From the NCBI GenBank assembly GCA_012064415.1, contig SSNU01000095.1, positions 329,180 through 393,179 on the forward strand: a stretch of DNA of 64,000 bases. Direction: 5' to 3'. A program made the translations under genes and the position numbers. Position 1 is the first letter of the stretch. Each line of letters begins with the position of its first letter. Source of the DNA: Gyrodactylus bullatarudis. Taxonomy: Eukaryota > Platyhelminthes > Monogenea > Gyrodactylidea > Gyrodactylidae. This document shows positions 24,830 to 37,838 of this stretch, piece by piece. Below the pieces are notes generated by a model. That model saw only the letters and a list, made by a program, of their open reading frames with translations, searched no databases and had not been told where the DNA came from.

Positions 24830-25690
24830 CCCATAAAAATAAGATGCTTCAATACAATAATAACTACTGTAATAACTAGTAGTAATACTTCAAAAAGAGT
24901 TGAGAACTGAGCAAAGTGAAATTGTAATTTTTAGAAAACTATATTCCAGATTTCGAAATTTGATCGCTCGAAATTTTAATTTACAATCCTGATAAAAGCT
25001 CCCTTAAAATTAAGTTATTCTAGTTGTATTACCTTCTTAGTACTATCGTGATAGAATTAATTTCCTAATTACACTTTCTAATATCCATAGATAAAGTTAT
25101 GAGATTGATAACCTAGAAAAAAATCTGAATGGATGAAATCAATTTCTGTATGCTCCTTTTGTTTACGAAATCTCTGAAATTAGGATGGACTTTTCTATAA
25201 AAATATTTTTTCTCCTGTTGTATATTAATACAGAATATACAGACAGGAATATATAGTAGTTCATCCTTCTTTTCATTGCTTAAATTGTTTGTATTTTATC
25301 AATCATGTACTAATAATATAGATATTATATTTATTATTTGGGGTTTCCCTTTTAGTGAGTGGAATCGCATAAATTATTATTGTATTGTTAATAGTGGAAT
25401 GATCATTCTATTAGATCAAAGGAGAAGACAGCAAACAGAAGATCAACTTATGATTAGTTCTTTAATTGAAAAGGGCATCTAACTGAGAGATCTGTCTCTC
25501 CACTCTCCCCTCCCCCTCATACCGTGCATCATAGCAAACGTATCTGAAATAAAACGGTTTGATATCTATGGTTTCTCGATAGATTCTTTTGAATCATCAT
25601 CAGTTGACCAAGTTACGAACGATCCAGAGGCTTAAAAATAATTTCCGATTTTGTAAAAATTTACACTAAAAAACTTTAAATTAATGTATT
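24830..25690. other. A+T-rich spacer; nothing recognised
   Basis: No gene or clear repeat was seen; the frame at 25276-25482 lacks any family signature. Confidence 0.3.
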
Positions 25691-25691
25691 G

Positions 25692-26209
25692 TTTGTAGAT
25701 ATATAAGAAAAGAATTTTTATTCACTAAATGTACATTTCTTTATGGTTCATCAGTAGTGACACATAAATAATGATAAAAGTATATATACGGCGGTGACCA
25801 GACATATCAAACAGGAAAACCACGAAGCTTCAATTTCTAATTTTTCAATCTTGTATAAAAATGCGGGGGATGACAGCACGGATTTGTGGGTGAAGGAGAA
25901 ATTCTTCATCAATCACTTTAAGCCAAATCTGTGTGTTCAGAAAAATTATTCCTATAACCTTCAATTACCCTGGCCTATGTGAGCTTTTTCACTTTTCTCT
26001 TCACTGTTGCTATTTATTGAAGAGTTTTGGTGTTTTTTTAGCTTACATTTATTCTAATTTTCTTCAACTTTTACTATTTCTTTCAAAAATTGTAAAATAT
26101 TATTTTCAATGAACTTTAAACTTTTATCATTATTTATGTGTCACTACTGATGAACCATAAAGAAATGTACATTTAGTGAATAAAAATTCTTTTCTTATAT
26201 ATCTACAAA
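25692..26209 (+). mobile_element. 5'-truncated Penelope-like element with a perfect inverted copy of its tail
   Basis: 25794-25982 encodes TRHIKQENHEASISNFSILY and FINHFKPNLCVQKNYSYN, ending LPWPM-stop, homologous to the copies at 4.4 and 31.2 kb. The 3' tail (26120-26209) is exactly mirrored at 25692-25781: 90 of 90 bases match by eye. Only the end of the protein remains. The tail contains TGATGAACCATAAAGAAATG, the typical sequence after a Penelope-like frame. Confidence 0.78.
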
Positions 26210-26297
26210 TATGATTTTAAGCGGATTTTCGGACGTTTTTGATAAATTACGTGAATCATATCATCGCCAAAATGTATTGTTATTACCACTAATAACT

Positions 26298-26445
26298 AGA
26301 GCCTCAAGAAATAATACCTAAAAATAATTTTTTAAGATCTAAAAAATTTGAAAAGTATTATTTTTCGATTTTAAGGTAATTTACAACAAATATCTTACAT
26401 GAACTACTTATAAGTAAACAGAATAAAAATTTGAAAAAAAAGTTG
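26298..26445. repeat. AGAGCCTC dispersed repeat, copy 2
   Basis: TACTAGAGCCTCAAGAAATA begins the copy, followed by TTTTTTAAGATCTAAAAAAT, TTATTTTTCGATTTTAAGGT and AATTTACAACAAAT. It is closely similar to 63518-63670 but lacks a short internal segment present there. Confidence 0.6.
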
Positions 26446-26449
26446 AAAT

Positions 26450-29400
26450 TGATCTAAAAACATCGAGATAATATTACTAATAACTACTGTATTAGTAAGT
26501 ATCTTTTTTCATTGAGCCTAGAAGAAACCCAGACTTGTTAAAATTTATGTTCAACTATGGATGATTTCGGAATAGAAATTATTTAAATTTTATATATTTT
26601 ACAAAGTTTTTTCTAACAATGACGATTCAATTATTTTCTAGACTTGTAATATTAGTTTCAGCACAATAAACTTCTTGTTAATTTTATTTAAAACTAATCA
26701 GTTAGAGTTATTTATATAAAAATAATTCAAAAGACACAGGTAAAAATAGGGATCATATGATTCGATCTTTAAAAAATATTAGAACAAGATTTCCTATATC
26801 TACTGGATATTATGTTATCCAATGAATAAAAATAGAAGTTTTTTATCATTCATGTTGATTCACAAACAAAGCTGATGGAAATATTATTCCTAAAGGTTAC
26901 TAGCCTTTTTGGAACTCGAGATAGATTTTTTTTGTGTAGGATATTCTCGAAATAATTTAGAATTGATTTAACTAGGTCTGCAGTTAGTTTGGATTCGGCT
27001 TGCGTTGCAATCTGGAGATGCCAACTCGAAAGATAAACTAGGAGGCACAAGTATTCAGAAAGAAATTCTAACTTTTTAACTTCGATCAATGAAAAAATTG
27101 CTATCTTTTCCGGCAAGTCGCAATATTTAGAGTTTTTATTCATGGATATTATCATGTGAATTGATAAAAAAACCTTTAAAAATCATTCTATTTTTCTTTC
27201 ATGACAAGAGTAAATTAAAATTATTTCTATAAAATGCAAGTTTCAGACTTGACAAAGTTTAATTCAAACCTATTTTTCTTTAATTGTCGATAATAATGAT
27301 GAAGATACAGTATTCCATGTGTACAACGACGTTTCCAGACTCATTAATTCAATATGCGTGGATTCTCACGACAATATAATTATGATAATTAAGACATCAG
27401 ACAATATTAACTCCATGTTTTAACTAATTTCAAGACTGAAATTATTTCATCACTTTTTACCATTTCGAATCAGTTGAAAATTTAATAAAAATTATTTTTC
27501 ATGGAGATTGGGAAAAAAGTAATTTTACATTAGACAATTCCTCGTGACTCATCAAACCACCCACGGTTGATTGAACTTTGAGAGAAATAATTCCTTCGAC
27601 TATTCACACAGGACTACGTTCAGAATAAAATTTTCTGACAAAAATGACAAATGGAATTTTTCATGTCTGATTAATCTACTCTGTCTAAACAGAGGAACGC
27701 TAGGAGATGAGGAAATGAATAGTCATGTTTTCGAAGGCATTTCATTCTAAAGAAATTATCAATTAAGATTTTGCTTTATTAACCTTTAGCTTGTCAGGAA
27801 ATATTTTTTTCACTTTAACCAATTCCTTCTTCATCATATGTCAGCACTACAATGTTTCCTATTTTGATTTCACACATAAAAATTGCAGACTATGTACGTG
27901 AACAAATTCTATTTTACTCTCTCTGTATTGCTTACATTATTTACATGAGATAACAGGAATAGATTTATACTTATTGAAAAAGAAAATAATAAAGTTGGAA
28001 CTACTTTAGTGTATGAAGAATAATCATAAAATTTATTTAGACAATCGGTTTTTTTAATAATTGATAAGAAGGGGAGAAAAGAGAACAGCTTTCCCAGACA
28101 AGTTAACTATAAATAGGTTAAATAATATTTCTGTCAATTTTCAGCATGCACTTTTTTAATAGAGAGTGTAGGAAATTTTTTCACAGATGAGTTGAGCAAT
28201 TTGTGTTATAGTTTTACTGGTATTGGTTCTGAAACTGAAGGAAAATCAAGTTAGTAGAAATTCCCCTAATATGCATAGAATAATATGAAGATTTACGAAG
28301 CTGAAATAGTTAAACTGAAGGAGAAGACCAAAATCTCAAAGCCGAGAAGTTTTAAAAGCTATGAAGTTTAATTTTTGATTGAAAAACGTTTTTCAACTCA
28401 TTTAAAGTATACATTGTATACTCATAACTAATCTCATCGTATCATTTTGTTTTCTGAAATTAAGATTTAAAGATATAAAAATTATCCTACAATAATGCTT
28501 AAATTTTCAATTTGGTCCTATTATTTCGCTTGATTTGATAGCGAGTATTTGTCCTTGATTTTATAGCAACAATCAAATATTCTGAGAGAATTTCGTACAT
28601 TTCTAAAGATTTAACACTGTTCCAATGGATCAAGCTTCATGTTTATAACAAAAAGAATAAAATGCACTTTTTCCCTTTATTTAACGAATAAGAAACACAA
28701 GTGATTTTACAATCACTCTGTTTTTTAACCTTATTATTCCACTTCTAGTCAGAAGCAAGCAGAGGGAGCTAGATTAATCTTGAACTAAACCATAGGTAAT
28801 TTGTTAAGTTATCTATTTCCATGTTTGAAAAAAACACAATACACAATCAATGATCTGACTTTTTTTAAAGCTTCCCAATCAATTTAACCTCTGTTTCGTA
28901 TTCTCCTTAGCAGCAACATCTAAGGTTTCAGACTGTTTTTATTTTTCAGAATTCTTTAAAATAATCAATCGGCCATATAGTTACTTAGCTCTGTGTGTGT
29001 GTTACTCACTAACATTTTTTCAATTCTATCTTTGATTGCGAACACATTCAACTCAATTTATTTTTTAAAGACAAGTCTTATTGATAGGTTTCTAAAAGTT
29101 TCATTTTTATTTAAAATCAAGGGATACGAAAATATTCAAATAAATTCAGGAATTGAGTCTCCAAATGGAAGAGATGTCAAAAAAAGCTTGTAAGTCATTG
29201 GCTCAGAATAAAAATTCATTATTTCAGGGGTTTCAGACAAGAATAAAATCGATTTTCGAAAAATGAGTAACATTATTTTGTAATGTCAGGAAATTAGAGT
29301 TTGGAAAAAAAATTCCACTAAGACAAACGGGCTGAAATAAATTCATTTTAGGATTTTCATCTGATACTCTCCAAGAAACAGATCAAATTTTTAGGGAGGT

Positions 29401-29820
29401 AAACTTCAGGTTTAAATAAAATTAAGTTACAATATTCAACATTTCTCGAATACTTTTGACAATGATTAGGGTTTTATGTGAAACCCTGAATAGAATTTTG
29501 ATGATTCATTGGATTTTTTTTCCTTATAAATGAAAAATATACGTACAAGGGAAAAATTCGAATCTATTCTATTTCTTTTTTTGTTTCAAAAAACATATTT
29601 TTCATACCATAATATGAACGATGTGGGCCTCAATATCTTTGAAAATTAATTATTTCATCACTCATGACCATAGTTTGTTGATTAAGCAGATGGTTAATTT
29701 CAGGTTTTTTTCGTGTTTGATTTTTCCTATAGGCAATCTGATTGGTTTTAAGGTTTACTCAATTTTTAATGGTTTTTTAGATCTGGACCAATAGGAATAC
29801 CAAGGTTTTTAGATAAAATT
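26450..29820. other. Gene-poor region; one unsupported frame
   Basis: The longest frame is on the minus strand at 26850-27155 (about 101 codons, including YLCLLVYLSSWHLQIATQAE). It has no recognisable family, no good flanking splice sites and a length within what chance gives in this window. Nothing else can be supported. Confidence 0.3.
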
Positions 29821-29832
29821 GAAGAGAGTTCA

Positions 29833-29946
29833 GGTTACAAGCGTCTCATCCACTGAAGAAGGTACTTGACTATCTCAGTACCGAAACGTCTGGAAGAGGC
29901 TTTGGAAAAAGGTTGGTTATATTCCAATTAAATCTACTTTTACTAA
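29833..29946 (+). mobile_element. 3' tail of a second Penelope-like family
   Basis: ACTGAAGAAGGTACTTGACT and CAGTACCGAAACGTCTGGAA, followed by GGTTGGTTATATTCCAATTA, form a typical Penelope-like 3' end (CTGAAGAAGG...CGAAACGT). The same sequence is found at 42402-42494 and, inverted, at 42322-42403. No coding part is recognisable upstream here. Confidence 0.55.
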
Positions 29947-30959
29947 TACTCATAACCATTGTTTTTTCAAAATTATGATTATCTAAATGTCAATGTTTGC
30001 TTTAAATTAAGATGAATTGAACCTATTGAAGATGTTTTGAAGTAATATTAGATAAAACCAACTCTAATAGATTTTCTTCGATTTATAATTTTATGATTGA
30101 CTGTGTGAATAAACCTTATAACAGGCCTTACGAATTATTATTCTATCCAATCAGATTTAAGCCGACATCAACGGTTTAAATCAAAATAAAATTTAAATGA
30201 ATCATCAAGCCATTGTTACATGTTTTTTTGATGTTTTAGAAAAATTACATATCTGAGACCAACATAATCACTACGACGTACATTGAACAAAAACAGAGAT
30301 AAAAAATATGTAAATTAAAACAATGCGGATGAGACTTTAATGAACAAGATTTTATAAAAACATGAGAAAATGTTAATCAAAAGAGCATGTGGAATTATTA
30401 GTTTTTTTCTGGATAAGAAAATTGAAAAATACACAAATTATTGATTTCAATGTTGGAATGAATATCACATGTGAATTTAATAATTTTTATCAGGAAAATG
30501 TTCGGTATAACGTTATTGTAATGTAATTGAGGTAATAAATGGAAAAGCACAATTTGAAACATATCAAGGGTGATGACTATTTGAAGATAATTTCTTATTT
30601 GAAAAAAGCAAAATTCCTCTATACAGTACAATATTAAATTGGCTATGAATAATGCATAATATGGATAATCATCTAGGGTTTTATCACGTGCCCATGATTG
30701 TTATAATCAACAGATGAAACCGAAATGGATGAGTCAATTGAGTTAGCTAATAAATTTATTAGCCTCGAGCTAAACAAGATGAGGTCTTGCCTAAGAAGCT
30801 CATCAAAAAATGCATTATATAATAATAATATGTAAGCTACTTTAAAGTAGATATGTATAATTAAGTTAATTTTAGGGCTTAGAAAAATAATAAATTTAAA
30901 GACAAGTGCCTAAAAATCCTAACAATTGGCGAGATGGTCAATCAGATTCTTGAAAAGAT

Positions 30960-31560
30960 TCCAACGATAGAGAAGAGTGAGATAATGTGATACCATGATA
31001 GCTCAATTTGTCCCAATAAAGGCTTGATGCTGTCCGTCAATTGGAAATTGTATTCAAAACTCAGAGATTGTTTAACCTGATCCATAAAGATTTACTCGAA
31101 CCTCAAGAGATAACTCTATTGATTTATAAATTCCAATGTGACAGTGGAGCTACTTATATAGGTCGTACAATTAGGAAGTTATCAACTAGAGAGAACGATC
31201 ATCTTAGGAAAGATACAGCGATGGCCAGGCATCTTAGACAAGAAAGGCATGAAGCTTCAATTTCTAACTTTTCAATTCTATACAAAAATGGAGGAGTGAT
31301 GGAGAAATTCTTCATAAATCTATATAAACCAAACTTATGTGTCCAAAAAAACTATTCTTATAATTTTCAACTACCTTGGCCTACGTGAGTTTTTTCACTT
31401 TTTTCTCCACTGTTACTAATTATTGGGGAGTTTTGGTGTTTCTTTAATACTTTGTAAATTATTATCTTTAATGAATTTTTAACTCAATTTTAAAGTATTG
31501 CCACTGATGATGCTTTATGAAATGTACATATGGCCCTAATATATATCTTATTTCTAAATC
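30960..31560 (+). mobile_element. Penelope-like element fragment retaining the GIY-YIG endonuclease start
   Basis: The frame 31041-31388 reads VFKTQRLFNLIHKD, then LLIYKFQCDSGATYIGRTIR with the Y...YIG pair of a GIY-YIG nuclease and the Cys of Penelope-like endonucleases, then ENDHLRKDTAMARHLRQERH, then the family tail INLYKPNLCVQKNYSYN ending LPWPT-stop. It is shorter than the related copies around the ILYKNGG segment, so it has an internal deletion. The 3' tail with CACTGATGATGCTTTATGAA follows. No inverted tail copy was found upstream, unlike the other two copies. Reverse transcriptase sequence is missing. Confidence 0.75.
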
Positions 31561-31678
31561 TCCTAATATGATCTCAAGTATAATTCGGACGTATTTGAAA
31601 ATTTACGTGAATATTTGAATCATAAAAATTTAATATTCAGAAAAAATCTGAAAACCCGTGCTTTGCCTTTCAATAGAG

Positions 31679-32171
31679 AAAAACATGAATCAGATAGAAA
31701 GACAAAAATGACATCATTTTGTTCGTGAATAAATCCTTTTTTCATTGACCAATCTCTAATTTTTAACACCTGAAAATCAGAATAAAGATAACCGTCGTAG
31801 TAATTCATCAATGAAATTAATCTAAAACTCCATATTTTTGCAGATTTTTAGGTGTTAAAAATGTGAGATTTGTCAATGGAAAAATTTTAGAAGCATAATT
31901 TCCGAAATGTTTTTTACGCTTTTGATACTACAAGGACTACTGTATCCTAATTGAGATATATTTCTTTCCTTCAAGGTACTTAAATAGGTATAAAATTGAG
32001 TTGAAGTTGAGGATTTTCGAAATATAGGTAAATTTTCAACTTTGAATAGCTCAGAAACTAGAAGAGTCAAGGGAAACTTTCCTTTTAGTAGAAGGCTTCT
32101 ACTTTTTTTTGTTAAGAATTTATTCGTGAACAACATGTCATCTTTGTCTTTCTATCTCGTTCATATTTTTC
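31679..32171. repeat. Nested foldback repeat
   Basis: The outer arms (31679-31742 and 32102-32171) are imperfect inverted copies containing CAGATAGAAAGACAAAAATG. An inner pair, 31743-31771 and 31846-31878, mirrors CATTGACCAATCTCTAATTT. The open frames on both strands here arise from the palindrome rather than from a gene. Confidence 0.55.
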
Positions 32172-32861
32172 AGTTAAGATTAATTTTATGTTGTAGTTTT
32201 GTGGCTAACGATTTAAAAATCTGTGTACCTCAACCTATCTTGAGACAAAAATGTTTGATCTGGAATTCAAATAATTTCTATACATTTAATATCTACTTAT
32301 TAGTAGTTTGAGAATAGAAAAATGCAATTTTATTCACGAATTATTCATCTGAAGATAAGCCTATACATTTTTCTATTCTGTAAATCCATTAAGACGCATG
32401 CATTCTTTGCTAACGTATTTGAATGCAAATATATGTGTATTATACATATCTTGTAAAAGGAAAATAAATCAGAAAATGCATACAAAGTTGGAGAGATCAG
32501 AAAGTGGTGTTGTTAAGAGATTGAATAGATACTACAAAGCTTTTGTACGCACAGGGATAGGCTAGCTACACAGCCCTCTCTCTTACTTAATTCGTCATCA
32601 TAGTCAATTTAAAAGATAATCAATCTTTCTCTCTCCTTTATATTGCATTCATTTTACTTGCTTAGAGAGCCTTCGTTGTACTTCTATAGATACTTTTGTA
32701 AAATAAATTTTAAATTTGAGATTTTGGCTTTTCCAAAAAAATTAAATACCAAACGTTTTAAAATCCTAAAGGTTATTTATTGATCAATTTGCAAATTGTC
32801 GAATTCTAGCCTGGCTCAGAATCTAAATAGGCTGTTCAAGAGAATTCGAATGAAGTACAAA

Positions 32862-32962
32862 ATATAGTGACCGAAGTAATATTTCACTCTTTATTTCTCG
32901 TCTAATTAGCTCAATAAAGTTGATTATTAAAGAGTGAGAAACATATTACTTCGGTTACTATA
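32862..32962. repeat. Hairpin element with about 33-bp arms
   Basis: ATATAGTGACCGAAGTAATA followed by TTCACTCTTTA (32862-32893) is mirrored at 32927-32962 with few mismatches and a loop of about 33 nt. It looks like a small miniature inverted-repeat element. No target duplication is evident beyond TA-rich flanks. Confidence 0.5.
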
Positions 32963-33204
32963 TATGGTTTAAACCTAATTATGAACTGGTTGCAATATAA
33001 AAATTGATTTTGTATTTAAATTAACGTGTTGAAAAATTTGCTGAATTTAATCTTCTCATGATGGAAGCTGAAATATTTATCTCCCAATCATTTTCAATAT
33101 AGCGGAATGGAATAATATTAAATTTGAGTGATTTTTCACTTAAAACGGAACTTTTACACTATCACTGCCACGTTTTTAACAAAAACTCAATATTTTTCAT
33201 TGGA

Positions 33205-33650
33205 AAGTCAGGAAAAAATTTATTTTTCGAATTCCATAATGAAATAAGTCAATAAGTTGTGAAAATTTAAAAAATTTCTGAAAAAATTCAATTTGATTAA
33301 AATTAGGCCATTTTTTGAATTTCGAAATTGAACCAAATTTCCAGTTTTTCAACTTTTGAGCTCAAAATTTTTATTGATTTCAGAGATTTGAAACAGTTGA
33401 ATGCAGATATTCGCGATCAGCATTAGACAAAAAAATTCGAATTGGGCCGTGGAGGAAGAAAGGAATCTATTTTTTTCAAGTAAAAGCTAAACTTTTAGAC
33501 TTTGGATCATTCCCCTTCGTGATAACCAATAAGTTCTAATTTTTCAATTTCCCACAATAATAACGAATTTATGTGAATTTCTGCAGCCGAAATCGAACTT
33601 AATGGCTTATTTCATTATGGAATTCGAAAAATAAATTTTTTCCTGACATC
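33205..33650. repeat. Foldback element with AATTCCATAATGAAATAAG arms
   Basis: GGAAAAAATTTATTTTTCGA followed by ATTCCATAATGAAATAAG (about 33210-33248) is mirrored at about 33605-33643. An internal segment (33385-33440) is the reverse complement of 40625-40670, sharing GTCTAATGCTGATC, so both belong to one dispersed family; a related stretch occurs near 15600-15720. Confidence 0.55.
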
Positions 33651-33659
33651 TCTCCTCTT

Positions 33660-35640
33660 CATGTCAATTAGGTTTATATTATTCAAAAAAAAATTTATTC
33701 TGAACCAAATTTTCACCCGGGGAAAATCAAATTGAGCGTATTAGAATTGAAAAATCTATCCCTATTGATCATTCTTTTACCTTGAAATCAGACCTCAAAA
33801 ATTTCTTGATCAAATTCGAGTTCTTGAGAAAAAATTGAGATTTTTGTAATTACTTAATAAATTCCCATCTTTACATTAACTATCAGGTGGAATTTTTCTT
33901 CCTCAAGAAATTTAATTAAGCTTTTTGAGATTTTTAAAATAGTTTATTCTACTCTATTTCTAGTTCAATATTTTGCTCAGATTCTGTTCTCTTATCTAAT
34001 GATTCGTGGGCTTCCAATAATACCTAAAATTGACGATAAAACAAGAATACGGCAATAATTCCATGATAATTTTTTATTCTACCTTGTTATATCATCATCT
34101 TTTCTATTGGTCAAATAAAGTGACAATATAAAATGAATTAACAATTCCTCAATTTAATTGTCTAGCTATTATTAAGAAGATTTTTTCCCAAAATGTTTGT
34201 TTCCTTTATAACTTCTAGTTAAATATCTTAATTGAAGCTGTAGTTAATATTTAAGAGGGAAAATGAAAACGACAAAATTATCATGTCACTTACAAGATTT
34301 CTGGGAATTCTATCCTTACATTCTCATCTTATCATAAAATATTTTTGTTACTAGGAATAGTTTTATCCTCTTTAAAAGTACAGTTGTAGCATAATGTTCA
34401 CGAGGAAAAAGAGAGATTGAAGCCATTTCAGTTGTAAACAATGTTTTGAAGAGTTCTTTTTGGTGAAAATTAATTAAAGTTTTTTTCACGATCATTAATG
34501 AAATGCCTTCTATTTCCCATGGAAGAGAGACATGCGATAAAAAAGTTCATAATCCAATCTAATTCTATTTTCCTTAACAAGAAACATTTGTTGCTCTACA
34601 CAGGAGGATTTGAAAAATGGCATCTTTCCAAGATTAACTAGTCTTCTCTCTTAAAGAGGTGAAATAATGGGCTTCAACTTAATTAGCTTCAAAAATAATA
34701 GATTTAAATTTGTTTTATTCAACTTGAAACCTGTCAAGTGGCTATCTTTTACGAATACTGTATAAAAAAATATCATATGAAATTACATAGTATTACCATC
34801 GCCTTCAGAGAATATGACTGATAATTTTAATAATGATTTAAAAAATTCGAAAACTCTTTATAATGATTTTATTTGGTAATAAGAGTGACTAAAATCTTAG
34901 AATCATCGGCAATTGTTCCATTTATGCATAGAATGAGATGCTTTCAAGTACCTCGTATATATCTATTTTGGATATACGAAATTGATTATAACACATTCCA
35001 ACTTTTTTTATTGAAGGGTGTTTATTTCAAATTTAGACCAAGAAAAATGTAAAGAAATTCATAACATTTTTTTGTATTTATTATTCATATTTACGTACAG
35101 ATGAAAGGCACAAAAATAACAAACAATCAATTTTAGCATTCTACGGAATTTCCTATCTAGGAATCGTTTCTATACTCGTCTTAACAGGGAATAGATGGAA
35201 TGGTAACCATAAAAATTTATGTAGAGAGACTTTCAGATATACTGAAATAATTTTCATGTTAATTATGGCTAGTAATAGGAATATCTAACAAGGTATATTG
35301 AATGGCTTACTTCCCAAATGATAAGGACACCCTGTTTTCCGGAATATTATTCATATTTGCATTGGCATAGAGGAATTGTATTCACTCTTACTAATTCATC
35401 ATCATCAATGATAAATGAGATCAGTTTACGATCACAAAAAATGTATCCGATAAAATCATTTGAATAAAATTAAATATAATTTTTGCTCATACACATGAAT
35501 CTAATAACGTGTTCATCGAATAAATCCCTTTATTTAATTATTCTTATCAAATAAGAAAACAGATTATTTTAAAATACTACTCAGAAAATCTAAATATTGC
35601 TGGAATTTTTAAAGATAAATCAGGGTGAGCCTTTAATCCG
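33660..35640. other. Gene-free stretch with a foldback-family arm
   Basis: No gene supported. 33760-33900 resembles one arm of the common foldback family (CTTGATCAAATT-type text then AATTCCCATCTTTACATTAA). Confidence 0.35.
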
Positions 35641-35689
35641 TCCAATTAAAAATAGGCCGTGATAAAACTGCCCTTAGGTAAGAGAAGGT

Positions 35690-36431
35690 GAAAAATCTTT
35701 GAGTTTCGTAATATATTTAATGGACTCTTTTTGATGTGAAGAATTCTTATTTTTGCAACGCTCAAGTTTATATTGGTAAAAAAGGGATCTTTCAGTGAGA
35801 AGCCAAGAAAGAGGTGGCAATGAAATGAGAGAATTATCATATCCATTTATAAATAAAGGAAGAACGTTCACATGTAAAATTCTCTTCACAACTTTTGCTC
35901 TTTGTTTGAGAATTTGTTTTCTCAAAAGATAGCTCTTGTTGTTACGTGCAGAGAATCAAGAACTTTCTTACCTGTAAAAAGCCTACAGTTCTACTTTCAA
36001 CGCAAAATCGAAAGCCTGATGATCCTGGTAATAAATCAAAAATTATCAAATGCTATAACTCCACAAGAGGTGGAGTTGACCCTTTTACCCAGAAAATCTG
36101 CTGAACGATGGCTATTGGCCACTGTCTCTTCTTTTGGCATATCTTAGATATAGCAGCCCTGAACGCCTTTTTTTGTATGGTATGAAATGGCCTTTGATCA
36201 AAAGTTTGAAAAGATGCAACTAAAGAATAATTCTGAAAAACCTATCCTATCAGCTCTTGATCATAGAGAGTACATCATCTTAGCCACCTCTAGTGAAGAG
36301 ATCAAAGATCGCAAATCACTCATCTGAAACTCCTAGTAGAAAGATGCGTCATTTGTTCAAGGTCAAGAGACAAAAAATTTAGATCTCTATGTTCAAAATG
36401 CTCAAAAACTGTTTGTGATGAGCGTTATTAA
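35690..36431 (+). pseudogene. piggyBac-type transposase pseudogene (C-terminal half)
   Basis: Conceptual reading across several frames recovers the family's order. DVKNSYFCNAQVYIGKKG comes first (about 35733-35786), then GRTFTCKILFTTFALC (matching the family's GxNxTxDNxFTS segment, with its Asp replaced by Lys), then KKPTVLLSTQNRKPDDPGNK and YNSTRGGVDPF (the conserved GGVD with its catalytic Asp), RW-type text, then ILDIAALNAFF. The end is a cysteine-rich zinc finger, CVICSRSRDKKFRSLCSK then CSKTVCDERY and a stop at 36429-36431. Stops and frameshifts interrupt the rest. The N-terminal half was not found. Confidence 0.75.
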
Positions 36432-36439
36432 ATTATTTA

Positions 36440-37240
36440 TGACTCGTGTAAACAATAATTTTTTATGCATAAAGTTTTTGTCTATTGTAAAAACCAATAT
36501 CTTCATATTAGAATGACTGCGTCCAAATAAACCACAGAGGTAATTTTTACCTTGTACAGAGCAAGGGGTAATTCTTAGCCATATTTATTCAATATTTTTC
36601 AAGTTATGAACCAGTTAAATTTTAGGACAATGTTTCTCAAATGTTATCATAAAACTTATTTTACTTTATACTCTCAAGCATGTTTTGACGCTTGATCGGA
36701 GAAAAGAGGAAAACTTGTTGAATATTATAACAATTCTAAAAGAATAGACTCACTGAATAATTTCTACGATGAGGTGGTTATCTTCTCTTTTTGCCTAGAA
36801 AATATAGAAAAAGATGAAAATTATTGTGAAAAGAATCTTATTCCATGTATTTCAAGTACATGCTAGATAAGTAAGTAACTGTATAGTAAAAGTCTAGATT
36901 GTAAAAGTAGGGTTTCATTTTGAACTACATTACATAGCGTATTGTGTATTTTTCTCTCCCTTCTCTAGAAAGAAATGTACTGATAAAGAATGACATGAAT
37001 TCCTCGTTTTAAAAAACTAAATCAGTCACTTTTATAAAGCAAATATATAAATCGGCTTCATTTCCAACCCATTCCCATAGAAGAAAGAACAGACATATTT
37101 TCACATTTCCCCCTTTCACTATGATGATTTCTCTTTTTCAATGGAAAATAAATGAGATTCTCAGATATAAACAAATTTACCTTGACAACAGGATACAGGA
37201 GAACTTTTGTAGAAAAGAAATTATACATCAAGAAAAAAAA
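36440..37240. other. Spacer between piggyBac pseudogene and duplicated segment
   Basis: No gene or clear terminal repeat of the piggyBac relic could be recognised. Confidence 0.3.
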
Positions 37241-37244
37241 CCTC

Positions 37245-37838
37245 AACCTGTTTTGTCATGTGATCCCATTGTAAATAGGTACAAGATTATTCAAAGTCTT
37301 ATTCACATAATTTGTAACAAGTCCATCCAACATGACAACTAACTTGGACATGGAGATCTTAAAGTTTTCCATCTAATTTGATTATCGATATGGTCCTTTT
37401 ACTCGCCGTTCGATTTTTTCTCAAGGGTTAATTCCAAAAATCCCCACAAAGAAAATATTTTTCCAATAATCACCCCAAAAATTTTCAAAATAAACTTCTA
37501 AAATATGATATTATTTAACACTAAAATTCATTAAACTTTATTTCAGCTCTTGATTTTTTACGACTTGTGCATGGTTATCCACGTTTTTTATTTATTTTGT
37601 AACCTTCAAGTTCCGACTACTTCAGATTTTCGGCGTCACAGAGCATGATAATCTCTGAGTAAGCTGCTTTCAAGGATTACTTTGTATTCATTTGGAGCAT
37701 AATTTTCAAATGAAACTCAGATTCTTACAGGGATCATTGAAATTAATAACTCTTCATATTTCACTATTTTGAGAAACATAAAATTAATCCAGAGGTAGCG
37801 AAAAAATTGTAAGAACCTAGATTCGCATAAGTTTTTTT
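37245..37838. repeat. 594-bp direct duplication, copy 1
   Basis: Matches 43596-44189 at a constant offset of 6351 bp, with no mismatch or indel that I could see by eye. It includes the left end (GGGTTAATTCC, near 37427) of an inverted-repeat element and 180 bp of unrelated flank, and stops inside that element. It has no coding content. Confidence 0.85.

Noticed and set aside
26850..27155. 101-codon minus-strand frame
   Set aside because: No recognisable family, no good start context or flanking splice sites, and a length that chance frames reach in this window.
31620..32311. Frames on both strands between 31.6 and 32.3 kb
   Set aside because: The stretch is a nested palindrome; opposing frames are mirror products of the inverted arms.
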